A stretch of DNA of 64,000 nt from Celeribacter indicus (GTDB lineage Bacteria; Pseudomonadota; Alphaproteobacteria; Rhodobacterales; Rhodobacteraceae), in contig NZ_CP004393.1 in the NCBI RefSeq assembly GCF_000819565.1, positions 248,001 through 312,000 on the forward strand. Direction: 5' to 3'. Both the position numbers and the translations under genes were made by a program. Positions 7,644 to 19,953 of this stretch are shown here, in pieces. The notes beneath the pieces were generated by a model. The model saw nothing but the letters and a program-made list of their open reading frames with translations. It did not search any database and was not told where the DNA came from. How positions within the stretch are numbered: the first letter of the stretch is position 1; the number at the start of each line of letters is the position of its first letter.

Positions 7644-9254
7644 ATGGCAATCACCTCTGCAAACCAGCTTGAGCTGTTGCAAACCGCCGAGGCCGTGGCC
7701 CGCGAGAAGATGATCGACCCCGGTCTCGTGGTCGAGGCGATGGAAGAGAGCCTCGCCCGTGCCGCGAAGTCGCGCTACGGCGCGGATATGGATATCCGCG
7801 TCTCGATCGACCGGAAGACCGGCCGCGCGACCTTTACCCGCGTGCGCACCGTCGTGCCCGACGACGAGCTCGAGAATTATCAGGCCGAGCTGACCGTCGA
7901 ACAGGCGAAGCAATATCTCGAGAACCCGCAGATCGGGGACGAGATCAAGGACGAGGTCCCGCCGGTGGAGCTTGGCCGGATCGCCGCGCAATCGGCGAAA
8001 CAGGTCATCCTTCAGAAGGTCCGCGAAGCCGAGCGCGATCGCCAGTATGACGAGTTCAAGGACCGCGTCGGCACGATCATCAACGGCGTCGTGAAGCGCG
8101 AGGAATATGGCAACGTCATCGTGGATATCGGCCGCGGCGAGGGCATTCTGCGCCGCAATGAGAAGATCGGCCGCGAAACCTATCGCCCCAACGACCGCAT
8201 CCGCTGCTACATCAAGGACGTGCGCCGCGAAGTGCGCGGGCCGCAGGTCTTCCTGAGCCGCACCGCGCCGGAATTCATGGCCGAGCTGTTCAAGATGGAA
8301 GTGCCCGAGATCTACGACGGCATCATCGAGATCAAGGCCGTCGCCCGCGATCCCGGCAGCCGCGCGAAGATCGCCGTGATTTCCTACGACAGCTCGATCG
8401 ACCCGGTTGGCGCCTGCGTCGGTATGCGCGGCTCGCGCGTGCAGGCGGTTGTGAACGAGCTCCAGGGCGAGAAGATCGACATCATCCCGTGGAACGACGA
8501 TCAGCCGACCTTCCTCGTGAACGCGCTGCAACCGGCCGAAGTGTCGAAAGTCGTGCTCGACGAGGATGCCGGCAAGATCGAGGTCGTGGTGCCCGACGAG
8601 CAGCTTTCGCTCGCCATCGGCCGGCGTGGCCAGAACGTGCGCCTCGCCTCGCAACTCACCGGCCTCGACATCGACATCCTCACCGAGGCCGAGGAATCCG
8701 AGCGCCGTCAGGCGGAGTTTGCCGAACGCACGAAGCTGTTCATGGACAGTCTCGATCTCGACGAATTCTTTGCCCAGCTTCTCGTGTCCGAGGGCTTCAC
8801 CAATCTCGAGGAAGTCGCCTATGTCGATGTCGACGAGCTTCTGGTGATCGACGGCGTGGACGAGGAAACGGCGACCGAGTTGCAGGCGCGTGCCCGCGAC
8901 GTGCTCGAGGAGGCGAACCGGTCCGCGCTTGCCCATGCCCGCGAGCTGGGTGTCGAGGACAGCCTGGTTGACTTCGAGGGCCTGACACCCCAAATGATTG
9001 AGGCGCTGGCCGAGGACGGGGTGAAATCCCTCGAGGATTTCGCGACCTGCGCCGACTGGGAGCTGGCCGGTGGCTGGACCACGGTGAACGGCGAGCGCGT
9101 GAAGGACGACGGCGTCCTTGAGAAGTTCGACGTCTCTCTCGAAGAAGCACAGAACCTTGTGATGACGGCACGGATCCAGCTCGGCTGGGTCGATCCGGCG
9201 GATCTGGCGTCCGATGAGGAAGAGACCGAAGTGGAAGAGGAAAGCGAGGCCTGA
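7644..9254 (+). CDS. nusA: Transcription termination/antitermination protein NusA
   Basis: 536 aa. Binds RNA polymerase and nascent RNA and affects pausing, termination and antitermination. In order: N-terminal RNAP-binding domain (1-130), S1 domain (about 135-200, [21 protein letters not shown]), KH1 and KH2 (about 230-345, including [12 protein letters not shown] and [14 protein letters not shown]), then two helical repeats (about 365-510) resembling the acidic repeats, and an acidic tail. An AGAGGACG site precedes the ATG. A perfect inverted repeat covers its stop codon. Confidence 0.98.
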   Translation: MAITSANQLELLQTAEAVAREKMIDPGLVVEAMEESLARAAKSRYGADMDIRVSIDRKTGRATFTRVRTVVPDDELENYQAELTVEQAKQYLENPQIGDEIKDEVPPVELGRIAAQSAKQVILQKVREAERDRQYDEFKDRVGTIINGVVKREEYGNVIVDIGRGEGILRRNEKIGRETYRPNDRIRCYIKDVRREVRGPQVFLSRTAPEFMAELFKMEVPEIYDGIIEIKAVARDPGSRAKIAVISYDSSIDPVGACVGMRGSRVQAVVNELQGEKIDIIPWNDDQPTFLVNALQPAEVSKVVLDEDAGKIEVVVPDEQLSLAIGRRGQNVRLASQLTGLDIDILTEAEESERRQAEFAERTKLFMDSLDLDEFFAQLLVSEGFTNLEEVAYVDVDELLVIDGVDEETATELQARARDVLEEANRSALAHARELGVEDSLVDFEGLTPQMIEALAEDGVKSLEDFATCADWELAGGWTTVNGERVKDDGVLEKFDVSLEEAQNLVMTARIQLGWVDPADLASDEEETEVEEESEA

Positions 9255-9265
9255 GTTCAGGCCTC
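9246..9265 (+). repeat. Perfect inverted repeat across the nusA stop codon
   Basis: GAGGCCTGA is followed after 2 nt by its exact complement TCAGGCCTC. The nusA TGA is part of the left arm. There is no T run after it, so it is not an intrinsic terminator. It may be an RNA hairpin that sets relative expression, stability or processing between nusA and rnpM. Confidence 0.6.
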
Positions 9266-9279
9266 GTGCGAGGTGTGAG

Positions 9280-9912
9280 ATGACCCGAGGCGGGATGACG
9301 AAAACCAGGGACGAAGCGGAACGGCGCTGCATCGTGACGCGCGAAGCGCAGCCGAAGCGCGGGCTCATCCGGTTCGTCGTCTCCCCCGACGGTCTCCTCG
9401 TACCGGATTTGGCGGAGAAACTGCCGGGTCGCGGGATCTGGGTCGCCGCCGACCGCGCGGCTCTGGAGGAGGCGGTGAAGAAACGCCTCTTCTCGAAAGC
9501 CGCCCGCGCGGACGTGACAGTTCCCGACGGGCTTGTCGATCTGATCGAGGAGGGGCTTGCGGACCGGGTCGTGCATCTCATCTCGCTCGCGCGCAAGGCG
9601 GGCGAGGCGGTCTGCGGTTTCGAGAAGGTGAAGAGCTGGCTTGCCGAGGGGCGCGCGAAAGTGCTGTTGCAGGCTTCCGACGGATCGGAGCGCGGCAAGG
9701 GCAAGCTCTGGACCCCGGAAGGGGGACGCTGGTTCGGGCATATGACCAGTGCCGAATTGGGTTTGGCTTTTGGCCGTGAAAGTGTGATACATGGCGCGCT
9801 CGCAGGTGGCGGACTCGGCAAACGTGTTGTAGAGGAAGCCAACCGCCTTATGGGCATGCGCGAGACAAACGGTGGAGAGGGCTCCGCCGGAAAGGGTAAG
9901 ACGACGAAATGA
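9280..9912 (+). CDS. RNA-binding protein: YlxR (RnpM) domain fused to an L7Ae-like domain
   Basis: 210 aa. Residues about 10-85 are the YlxR/DUF448 fold, with [19 protein letters not shown] and GRGIWV. Residues about 90-180 resemble an L7Ae/L30e-type domain: [18 protein letters not shown] and [11 protein letters not shown]. In Firmicutes these are separate proteins (YlxR and YlxQ) between nusA and infB; here they form one chain, as is usual in alphaproteobacteria. YlxR proteins have been linked to RNase P modulation. ATG 9280 is used; ATG 9295 is also possible. It overlaps infB by 4 nt. Confidence 0.88.
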   Translation: MTRGGMTKTRDEAERRCIVTREAQPKRGLIRFVVSPDGLLVPDLAEKLPGRGIWVAADRAALEEAVKKRLFSKAARADVTVPDGLVDLIEEGLADRVVHLISLARKAGEAVCGFEKVKSWLAEGRAKVLLQASDGSERGKGKLWTPEGGRWFGHMTSAELGLAFGRESVIHGALAGGGLGKRVVEEANRLMGMRETNGGEGSAGKGKTTK

Positions 9913-12449
9913 GCGATACAGACGGCAAGAAAACCCTCGGCATTCGCGGCGGCTCCGGGTCGGTGAAGCAGAGCTTCTCCCATGGCCGCACGAAGAACGT
10001 CGTGGTCGAAACGAAGCGGAAACGTGTCGTGGTCCCGAAGCCGGGTGCCGCGAAGTCGTCCGGTTCGGGCTCCGGCTCGTCTGCCTTCGGCGATCCGAAG
10101 AAGCGGCCTGCGGGGATTTCCGACGCCGAGATGGAGCGCCGGATGAAGGCGCTCGCCGCGGCGAAGGCCGCGGAGGCCGATGAGGCCAGGAAGCGTGAGG
10201 CAGAAGAGCGCCAGCGCGAGGAAGAGCGCGAGCGTCGTCGTCGCGAGGTCGAGGAGAAGGCCCGCGAAGATGCCGAACGCGAAGCCGCGCTGAAGGCCAA
10301 GGAAGAAGAAGAGGAACGTTCCCGTCGCGAGGCCGAAGAGGCCAAGAAACGCGAGGCGGAAGCGCGCAAGAAACCGGCTGCGGCACCCGCCGCCGCCCCG
10401 GCTGCGCCGAAGACGGACGATCCGGCTGCGGCCCAGGCGGCGATCCAGAAGCAGGAGCGCGGGGGCCGGGCCGTCGTCACACCGCCGCGCGGGCGTGAGA
10501 CCCGCGAGGAAGACGACCGTGGCGGGCGCGGCAAGGGCGGCGACAACCGCCGCTCCGGCAAGCTCACCATCAAGCAGGCGCTCGACGGCGGCGAAGGCGG
10601 CCGGCAGCGTTCCGTCGCCTCGATGCGGCGCAAGCAGGAGCGCATGCGCCAGAAGGCCATGGGCGGCCCCGATCAGCGCGAGAAGGTTGTGCGCGACGTT
10701 CAGGTGCCGGAAACCATTGTCGTTTCCGAACTTGCCAACCGCATGGCCGAGCGCGTTGCCGATGTCGTGAAGTCGCTCATGAAAATGGGCATGATGGTCA
10801 CGCAGAACCAGTCGATCGACGCGGATACCGCCGAACTGATCGTCGAGGAATTCGGCCACCGCATCCAGCGCGTGTCCGATGCCGATGTCGAGGACGTGAT
10901 CCAGCAGCTCGAGGACAAGCCCGAGGACAAGAAGGCGCGTCCGCCGGTGATCACCATCATGGGCCACGTCGACCACGGCAAGACCTCGCTGCTCGACGCG
11001 ATCCGCAACGCCAACGTCACCTCCGGCGAGGCCGGCGGCATCACGCAGCACATCGGTGCCTATCAGGTTCAGACCGACAGCGGCGCGACGCTGACCTTCC
11101 TCGACACGCCGGGTCACGCGGCCTTCACCTCCATGCGGGCGCGCGGCGCGGACGTCACGGATATCGTCGTGCTCGTTGTGGCGGCCGATGACTCGGTCAT
11201 GCCGCAGACGATCGAGGCGATCAACCACGCGAAGGCGGCGAAAGTGCCGATGATCGTGGCGATCAACAAGTGCGACAAGCCGGACGCGGATCCGAACAAG
11301 GTGCGCACCGAGCTTCTCCAGCACGAGGTGATCGTGGAGGAGATGTCCGGTGACGTTCAGGACGTGGAAGTCTCCGCGAAGACCGGCAAGGGGCTCGATG
11401 ACCTGCTCGAGGCGATCGCGCTCCAGGCCGAGATCCTCGAACTGAAGGCCAACCCGGATCGTGCCGCCGAGGGTGCCGTGATCGAAGCCCAGCTCGACGT
11501 GGGTCGCGGTCCGGTGGCGACGGTGCTCGTGCAGAAAGGGACGCTCAAGCGCGGCGACATCTTCGTCGTGGGCGAGCAATGGGGCAAGGTCCGTGCGCTC
11601 GTGAACGACAAGGGCGACCGCGTCGACGAGGCGGGACCCTCCGTCCCGGTGGAGGTTCTGGGTCTCAACGGCACGCCGGAGGCGGGTGACGTTCTCAACG
11701 TCGTCTCGACCGAGGCGCAGGCGCGCGAGATCGCCGAATACCGCGAGCAGGCCGCCAAGGACAAACGCGCCGCCGCCGGTGCCGCGACCACGCTCGACCA
11801 GCTTCTCGCCAAGGCGAAGGCGGACGAAAACGTGGCCGAACTGCCGATCCTCGTGAAGGCGGACGTGCAGGGCTCCGCCGAGGCGATCGTCCAGGCGATG
11901 GAGAAGATCGGGAACGACGAGGTGCGCGTGCGTGTGCTCCACTACGGTGTGGGCGCGATCACGGAAACCGACATCGGTCTGGCCGAGGCCTCCGGTGCGC
12001 CGGTCATCGGCTTCAACGTCCGGGCGAACGCTCCGGCGCGGAACGCCGCGAACCAGAAGGGCGTGGAAATCCGGTATTACTCGGTGATCTACGATCTCGT
12101 GGACGATGTGAAGGCGGCGGCCTCCGGCCTGCTCTCTGCGGAGATCCGCGAGAACTTCATCGGCTATGCCCAGATCAAGGAGGTCTTCAAGGTCTCCGGC
12201 GTCGGCAAGGTCGCGGGTTGTCTGGTCACGGAGGGCGTGGCGCGCCGCTCCGCCGGCGTGCGCCTTCTCCGCGATGACGTGGTGATCCACGAAGGCACGC
12301 TGAAGACGCTCAAGCGCTTCAAGGACGAGGTCAAGGAGGTCATCTCCGGCCAGGAATGCGGGATGGCGTTCGAGAATTACGACGACATCCGTCCGGGCGA
12401 TGTGATCGAGATCTTCGAACGCGAGGAAGTGGAGCGGAAGCTCGATTGA
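9909..12449 (+). CDS. infB: Translation initiation factor IF-2
   Basis: 846 aa. GTPase that brings initiator fMet-tRNA to the 30S subunit and promotes subunit joining. A very charged Glu/Arg/Lys/Ala helical region (about 70-165) and a Pro/Ala linker precede the IF2 N domain (LTIKQAL, about 220). The G domain starts near 345: GHVDHGKT (P-loop), [14 protein letters not shown] and the SAKTGKG loop, followed by the domain II-IV regions. Translation is probably coupled to the preceding gene through an ATGA overlap. A strong terminator follows. Confidence 0.98.
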   Translation: MSDTDGKKTLGIRGGSGSVKQSFSHGRTKNVVVETKRKRVVVPKPGAAKSSGSGSGSSAFGDPKKRPAGISDAEMERRMKALAAAKAAEADEARKREAEERQREEERERRRREVEEKAREDAEREAALKAKEEEEERSRREAEEAKKREAEARKKPAAAPAAAPAAPKTDDPAAAQAAIQKQERGGRAVVTPPRGRETREEDDRGGRGKGGDNRRSGKLTIKQALDGGEGGRQRSVASMRRKQERMRQKAMGGPDQREKVVRDVQVPETIVVSELANRMAERVADVVKSLMKMGMMVTQNQSIDADTAELIVEEFGHRIQRVSDADVEDVIQQLEDKPEDKKARPPVITIMGHVDHGKTSLLDAIRNANVTSGEAGGITQHIGAYQVQTDSGATLTFLDTPGHAAFTSMRARGADVTDIVVLVVAADDSVMPQTIEAINHAKAAKVPMIVAINKCDKPDADPNKVRTELLQHEVIVEEMSGDVQDVEVSAKTGKGLDDLLEAIALQAEILELKANPDRAAEGAVIEAQLDVGRGPVATVLVQKGTLKRGDIFVVGEQWGKVRALVNDKGDRVDEAGPSVPVEVLGLNGTPEAGDVLNVVSTEAQAREIAEYREQAAKDKRAAAGAATTLDQLLAKAKADENVAELPILVKADVQGSAEAIVQAMEKIGNDEVRVRVLHYGVGAITETDIGLAEASGAPVIGFNVRANAPARNAANQKGVEIRYYSVIYDLVDDVKAAASGLLSAEIRENFIGYAQIKEVFKVSGVGKVAGCLVTEGVARRSAGVRLLRDDVVIHEGTLKTLKRFKDEVKEVISGQECGMAFENYDDIRPGDVIEIFEREEVERKLD

Positions 12450-12479
12450 GTTTCCGAACCCCGCAGTTAGCTAAAAGAC

Positions 12480-12508
12480 AAAGGCGAGCCGTCATGGCTC
12501 GCCTTTTT
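12480..12508 (+). terminator. Terminator of the rimP-infB operon
   Basis: Stem AAAGGCGAGCC / GGCTCGCCTTT with a five-base GTCAT loop, continuing into five T. It lies 30 nt after the infB stop. The A-rich left flank suggests it can also work on the other strand, where the 46-aa gene ends at 12544. Confidence 0.92.
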
Positions 12509-12543
12509 CATCGCGATACATCGAGACGCGGAGAAAGTGCGCG

Positions 12544-12684
12544 TCAGGCGACTTTCTTGTAGGATACGGGCTTGCCGGTAAAGGTCTTGTCCCCCACGCG
12601 AACGAGGATGTTCCCGTTCGACGTCTCGCCGACATAGTGCCCCTGAACCGAAATATACTTGCCGAGAGTGATTGAACGCATCAT
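12544..12684 (-). CDS. Conserved-looking 46-aa protein of unknown function
   Basis: A short frame from two adjacent ATGs (12684 and 12681) to a TGA. It reads MMRSITLGKYISVQGHYVG, then ETSNGNILVRVGDKTFTGKP, then VSYKKVA. There is no signal peptide or membrane segment. The alternating hydrophobic pattern with Gly turns looks like a small beta fold, and the composition is protein-like rather than random. The upstream 120 bp are AT-rich for this genome, fitting a promoter, and the infB terminator lies just beyond its stop. The purine-rich GGGGGGCAA upstream of the ATG is an unusual ribosome site. Function unknown. Confidence 0.6.
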   Translation of the reverse strand: MMRSITLGKYISVQGHYVGETSNGNILVRVGDKTFTGKPVSYKKVA

Positions 12685-12806
12685 TGCACTTGCCCCCCAA
12701 TTGAATGACGTGTGCGATTGAGTTATCGCAAAACGCTTTCAAAATCATTTACAAATTTAGAACATTTGCCCGAAAACAGCACAAATGTTGAGCAAAGAGT
12801 GGTGCC

Positions 12807-13205
12807 TCACAGAAGGTCGCGCAGGATGGGAATCAGCGGAATATCGGCGGGCGGCATCGGATAGTCACGTAGCTCCGACGCCTTTGCCCATTTCAGCACT
12901 TGCCCCTCGCGCGGCGACGGAATGCCGTTCCACCTGCGACAGGCGAAAAGCGGCATCATCAGGTGGAAGTCGTCATAGCTGTGAGAGGCGAAGGTCAGTG
13001 GGGCGAGGCAGGAATTCCAGGTCTCGATCCCCAGTTCCTCGTGCAACTCGCGCACCAGCGCCGCCTCGGGCGTTTCGCCCGGCTCCACCTTCCCGCCTGG
13101 GAACTCCCACAGACCCGCCATCGCCTTCCCCTCGGGACGCTGCGCCAGAAGGACGCGGCCCTCGATGTCGATGAGGGCGACCGCCGAAACGAGCACGAGT
13201 TTCAC
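12807..13205 (-). CDS. mutT: 8-oxo-dGTP diphosphatase (Nudix hydrolase)
   Basis: 132 aa. The Nudix box is complete at residues 37-59 (GGKVEPGETPEAALVRELHE then ELG), preceded by MAGLWEFP as in MutT. It hydrolyses oxidised dGTP to prevent mutations. It overlaps the 3' end of argJ by 4 nt, an arrangement I recall as common in Rhodobacterales, so it is probably translated from the argJ transcript. Confidence 0.92.
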   Translation of the reverse strand: MKLVLVSAVALIDIEGRVLLAQRPEGKAMAGLWEFPGGKVEPGETPEAALVRELHEELGIETWNSCLAPLTFASHSYDDFHLMMPLFACRRWNGIPSPREGQVLKWAKASELRDYPMPPADIPLIPILRDLL

Positions 13206-14449
13206 GAACGGTAATCCGCGTTGATCGTGATGTAGCCATGGGTGAGATCGCAGGTCCAGACCGTCGCCGCCCCATCGTCGAGCCCGAGATCCACGCGGAT
13301 CAGGATCTCGTCGTTCTTCATGTAGGCGGCGCCGGCCTCCTCCGTGTAGCTCGGGGAGACCCAGCCCTTTTCGGCGACGAGGATATCGCCGAACCAGATC
13401 GTGAGCCGATCCCGCTCCGCCCGCTCGCCGGACTTTCCGACCGCCATCACGATGCGACCCCAGTTCGGATCTTCGCCGGCGACGGCGGTTTTCACGAGCG
13501 GGGAATTGGCGATGGCCTTCGCCACCCGATGCGCCGGACCGTTCGCATTGGCGCCTGTCACCTGCACTTCGATGAGCTTCGTTGCGCCCTCGCCGTCGCG
13601 GGCGATCTGGATCGCGAGATCCTTCATGACGGCGTGCAACGCCGTGCGGAAGGCCTCCACGCGCGGGTCGGAAAATTCCGTGATGGGTGCCATTTCCGCC
13701 TTGCCGGTTGCGGCAAGGAGCACCGTGTCAGAGGTCGAGGTATCGCCGTCCACGGTCACGCAGTTGAAGGTCTTCGCATTGGCGAGCCAGAGGCATTGCT
13801 GAAGCACGTCACGCGAAATCGCGGCATCGGTGAAGATATAGGCGAGCATCGTCGCCATGTCCGGCGCGATCATCCCGGAGCCCTTGGCGAAACCGGCGAT
13901 CTTCACCTCGGCCCCGTCGAGGCTCACGGTTTGTGTCGCACCCTTCGGGAACGTGTCGGTGGTCATGATGGCACGCGCGGCCAGTTCCATCCCGTCGGCA
14001 TCGAGCGCCGCGTTCAGTTCGCCGATCTTGGCGGTGATCCGTTCCCATTTGATCGGTTCCCCGATCACGCCGGTCGAGGAGGTAAAGATGCGCTGTGCGT
14101 CGACACCGGTCTCTTCGGCGAGCGCTCCGGTGATTTTCGCCACCGCGTCGAACCCGCTCTTGCCGGTGAAGGCATTGGAATTGCCCGAATTGACGAGGAT
14201 CGCGGCGCGTCCGTCGAGATCGAGGCCGATCTTCTGTTCGCAATCCAGCACGGCGGCAGAGCGTGTGCTGGACCGGGTGAAGACGCCCGCGACGGTCGTG
14301 CCCTCACACAGGTCCGCAAGCATCAGATCGGTGCGGCCGGAATAGCGAACCCCCGCTTCGAGAGCGGCAAAGCGGACGCCGTCAATGACGGGAAGGGAGG
14401 GAAAGCCCGCTTTCGGAGCCAGCGGGGAAACATGGGTGATCTTGGCCAT
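13202..14449 (-). CDS. argJ: Bifunctional ornithine acetyltransferase / N-acetylglutamate synthase
   Basis: 415 aa. Moves acetyl from N-acetylornithine to glutamate in the cyclic arginine pathway. The precursor cleaves itself before the nucleophilic Thr; here the site is DMATML with Thr200, after the typical KGSGMIAPDM stretch. LVNSGNSNAFTG and CVTVDGDTSTSDT are also family hallmarks. Whether it is mono- or bifunctional cannot be told from sequence by eye. It lies 31 nt downstream of the parvulin gene on the same strand. Confidence 0.97.
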   Translation of the reverse strand: MAKITHVSPLAPKAGFPSLPVIDGVRFAALEAGVRYSGRTDLMLADLCEGTTVAGVFTRSSTRSAAVLDCEQKIGLDLDGRAAILVNSGNSNAFTGKSGFDAVAKITGALAEETGVDAQRIFTSSTGVIGEPIKWERITAKIGELNAALDADGMELAARAIMTTDTFPKGATQTVSLDGAEVKIAGFAKGSGMIAPDMATMLAYIFTDAAISRDVLQQCLWLANAKTFNCVTVDGDTSTSDTVLLAATGKAEMAPITEFSDPRVEAFRTALHAVMKDLAIQIARDGEGATKLIEVQVTGANANGPAHRVAKAIANSPLVKTAVAGEDPNWGRIVMAVGKSGERAERDRLTIWFGDILVAEKGWVSPSYTEEAGAAYMKNDEILIRVDLGLDDGAATVWTCDLTHGYITINADYRS

Positions 14450-14480
14450 GATCGGCGTCCTTTGCGTCGCGCGAGAGAAC

Positions 14481-15335
14481 TCAGTCGTTCAGAAGTTCGT
14501 CATTGCGCATTGCAGCAGGATCTATGCCTTCGACCCGTTCGACGGTGCCTTCGGCCTCGAGCGTTTCCATCTTTTCGCGAATGGCGGCATCCTGAATCTC
14601 GGCCGCCAGCTCATCGCGGACCTCCTCGAGCGGCGGTACTTCCGCCATGCGGGTTTCCATGAGCTTGATCACATGCCAGCCGAACTGGGTCTGGACGGGC
14701 TCGGAGACCGCGCCTTCCTCCATGTCGACGACGGCTTCCTCGAAGGGGGCGACCATCATGCCGAGGCCGAACCAGCCGAGATCGCCACCGTTCGGGCCGG
14801 AGGGACCGGTGGATTTCTCACGCGCGAGCTCGGCGAAATCGGCGCCGCCCTCGAGTTCGGTCACGATTTCCTTCGCCTCATCCTCGGTTTCCACGAGGAT
14901 ATGTGCGGCGTGATATTCCCGACCCGGCTCGAAATCGGCGAATTTCGCGTCATAGGCCTCCTGGAGCGCCTCGTCGGTGATCGCCTCGTAGGCAACGTTT
15001 TCGAGCATGTGACCGGCGATCACCATGCGTTCCTCGTTCTCGAGCTGATATCTGAGCGCGTCGGTCGGCTCGCCAAGGGACTGCCTGAGCAGTTCCTGCT
15101 GGACGATCTGGTTCACGATCCCGTCGTAAAGCTGCTCATCGGAAAGGCTCTGATACTGCGGGGGAAGGCTCCGGCGCGCGGCGATGATGTGGCCGAGGGT
15201 GATCTCCGTGTCGTTGACCTTTGCAACGACGGTGTCGGGGGAGGTGTCGACCGGCGTCTCCTCTTGCGCGAGGGCCGGGGTGATGGCCATGAACGCGGCG
15301 GAAACGAGCGCGGCGGTCGTGAGGCGATATGTCAT
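14481..15335 (-). CDS. Peptidylprolyl isomerase, parvulin type, periplasmic
   Basis: 284 aa from ATG 15335, which has AGGAAGG 9 nt upstream; an in-frame start at 15362 would spoil the signal peptide. A signal sequence (MTYRLTTAALVSAAFMAITP then ALA) is followed by a SurA/PrsA-like chaperone segment. The parvulin domain (about 135-225) has REYHAAHILVETEDEAKEI, FAELAREKSTGPS, GGDLGWFG and FGWHVIKL. Such proteins assist folding of secreted and outer-membrane proteins. It is divergent from secA, which also concerns export. Confidence 0.93.
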   Translation of the reverse strand: MTYRLTTAALVSAAFMAITPALAQEETPVDTSPDTVVAKVNDTEITLGHIIAARRSLPPQYQSLSDEQLYDGIVNQIVQQELLRQSLGEPTDALRYQLENEERMVIAGHMLENVAYEAITDEALQEAYDAKFADFEPGREYHAAHILVETEDEAKEIVTELEGGADFAELAREKSTGPSGPNGGDLGWFGLGMMVAPFEEAVVDMEEGAVSEPVQTQFGWHVIKLMETRMAEVPPLEEVRDELAAEIQDAAIREKMETLEAEGTVERVEGIDPAAMRNDELLND

Positions 15336-15376
15336 CGAGATTATCCTTCCTGTCGTAGCCATTCCGGGGCCCGACG

Positions 15377-15405
15377 TTGACAGTCCTGATATGGCCCACT
15401 ACATC
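15377..15405 (+). promoter_or_regulatory. Candidate secA promoter
   Basis: TTGACA (15377-15382) and TACATC (15400-15405) are 17 bp apart. The same -35, spacing and -10 occur upstream of the tRNA-Leu gene in this window. Transcription would start near 15412, about 100 nt before the secA ATG. Confidence 0.55.
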
Positions 15406-15515
15406 GCGAGAGGTCACTGAAGAGGAGCCTTTGCGACCGTTTCTATGAGGTCCGGGGCAATGGAGCAATCCCTCCTCTCACACGATCCTGTCAGGACGCA
15501 TCGAGCGGAGAAAAT

Positions 15516-18218
<2,703 letters not shown>

Positions 18219-18387
18219 CCCGCGTCGTCCGGCATCGGGCGCTCTCCCCCCGCAGGCAGGGCGACGCGGCACGGAAGAGGCCCGTGGCCGCCGCCAAGTC
18301 GCTTTATCGGGTTGAAAAAGGCCGTCCGGACGCCGAATATCCGCGCCAGATCAACTACGGGCGGTCCGGAAACGGGGCCGGAATATC

Positions 18388-19953
18388 ATGGTCGTTTCCG
18401 GCATGACGCGGATCGCCGCATTCGTCATCTCCCTTCTCCTTCCCGTCGCCGCGATGGCGCAGGACGTGACTCTGCTGTCGCGGGACGGGGCCATCGAGAT
18501 CAGCGGGAATTTCCTGAGCTTCGATGGTGAGTTCTATCGGGTGGATACGGATCTCGGCATCCTTACCGTCGACAGTTCCGGCGTGCGCTGTGAAGGACCG
18601 GGGTGTCCGGATCTCGAAGGGTATTTCGCGCAGATCCGGCTCTCGGGCGAGGCGAGCGCGACGGAGAGCCTGCTGCCCGCGCTTATCACGGCTTTCGCCC
18701 TGCGCAACGGATACAGCACCGATGAGGCGATCACGCCGGACGGGCGAAAGCTCATGCGCCTTCAGGACACCGATGCCGATCTCACCGTCGCAGAATTCGT
18801 GCTGTCGGAAACGTCGAGCGCTGAAGGATTCGCGGATCTCCTGGCGGAGAACGCGGATATTGTCGTGTCGCTGCGCCGGGTGACCCGTGAGGAACGCGCG
18901 CTCGCCCAGGAGGCGGGCCTCGGCGATCTCCACGATCCGTTTCGGGCGCGGGTGATCGCGCTCGACGCGCTCGTGCCCATCGTGTCGCGATCCAACCGTC
19001 TCGAGGCGCTGTCGCTCGAGGCGCTCGGCGGCCTGTTCGACGGATCGGTCACCAACTGGTCTGAGATCGGCGGCCAGGATGCGCCCGTCGTCGCCCATCT
19101 CGTCCGTGACGATATGCTTGCCGCGAGTGCCTTTGCGCAGATGGTGCTGCATGAGGGAGTCGCGGAACAGGTGGTGACACATGACAGCTATGGCGATCTC
19201 ATCGCTGCGGTCGAAGCCGATCCCTATGCCGTTGGCATGGCGCGCCTGTCGGGCGGCGGGTCGGTCAGGACACTCGGTCTCACCGGTGCCTGCGGGTTCG
19301 CCGCCGAGGTGAGCAGCAGCGATATCAAGACGGAAGACTATCCTCTTACGCGTTCGGTCCTTCTTTACACGCCGGCCCGGCGGCTTCCGGCTCTGGCGCG
19401 GGATTTTTTGCACTTCGTGGTGTCGCCCGCCGCGCAGATGGTCGTGGCGCGCACGCCCTTCGTGGATCAGGGGGTGGACGAACTCAGCTTCCGGGACCAA
19501 GGTCAGAGATTTGCCAATGCGATCAGCCGGGCAGGGCCGGAAATCACGCTCGCGGATCTGCAAGCCGTGACGACCGCCTTCCAGGGCGCGCGCCGGCTCA
19601 CCCTCGGCTTTCGGTTCGAGGGTGGGTCGGTCCGTCTCGATGCACAATCGCGTTCCAACGTCCTTCTCCTCGCCGAATTGCTCGAGGCGGGGGTCTATGA
19701 TGGCAAGACGCTGATCTTTTCCGGCTTTTCCGATAGCCATGGCAGCCCTGCCGTGAACAGGGGGCTGTCGGAGCGGCGGGCACAGGCAGTCCTCGCAGCG
19801 GTGAGGAAGGCCCTCGGGGAGGCGTTCGAGGCTGACCGCGTGACATTGACGAGCGCAGGTTTCGGAGAAGCGATGCCGCTTGCCTGCGACGACGTCGCAT
19901 GGGGGCGCTCGCTCAATCGGCGCGTCGAGGTCTGGGTCCGCGATCAGAGATAG
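18388..19953 (+). CDS. Phosphate-type substrate-binding domain fused to an OmpA peptidoglycan-binding domain
   Basis: 521 aa. A signal peptide is at about 5-25. Residues about 75-330 form a PstS-like solute-binding fold (LIVALDALVPIVSRSN-type strand, LEALGGLFDGSVTNWSEIGG as in PstS LxxIF..W). Residues about 390-521 are an OmpA-C domain with LIFSGFSDSHGSPAVNRGLS and ERRAQAV. The product should sit in the periplasm anchored to peptidoglycan, so it is unlikely to feed a normal ABC permease; none is adjacent. Ligand unknown. The start could also be ATG 18403. The last 10 nt overlap radC on the other strand. Confidence 0.85.
   Translation: MVVSGMTRIAAFVISLLLPVAAMAQDVTLLSRDGAIEISGNFLSFDGEFYRVDTDLGILTVDSSGVRCEGPGCPDLEGYFAQIRLSGEASATESLLPALITAFALRNGYSTDEAITPDGRKLMRLQDTDADLTVAEFVLSETSSAEGFADLLAENADIVVSLRRVTREERALAQEAGLGDLHDPFRARVIALDALVPIVSRSNRLEALSLEALGGLFDGSVTNWSEIGGQDAPVVAHLVRDDMLAASAFAQMVLHEGVAEQVVTHDSYGDLIAAVEADPYAVGMARLSGGGSVRTLGLTGACGFAAEVSSSDIKTEDYPLTRSVLLYTPARRLPALARDFLHFVVSPAAQMVVARTPFVDQGVDELSFRDQGQRFANAISRAGPEITLADLQAVTTAFQGARRLTLGFRFEGGSVRLDAQSRSNVLLLAELLEAGVYDGKTLIFSGFSDSHGSPAVNRGLSERRAQAVLAAVRKALGEAFEADRVTLTSAGFGEAMPLACDDVAWGRSLNRRVEVWVRDQR

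Noticed and set aside
9909..10400. Glu/Arg/Lys/Ala-rich stretch of infB as a tandem repeat or satellite
   Set aside because: It is the normal low-complexity N-terminal linker of alphaproteobacterial IF-2. No DNA repeat unit is kept.
7353..12290. A 1645-codon open frame on the minus strand opposite nusA, rnpM and infB
   Set aside because: It lies antisense to three unmistakable genes. It is rich in His, Arg, Leu and Asp as expected from reading the complement of GC-biased codons, and has no recognisable domain.
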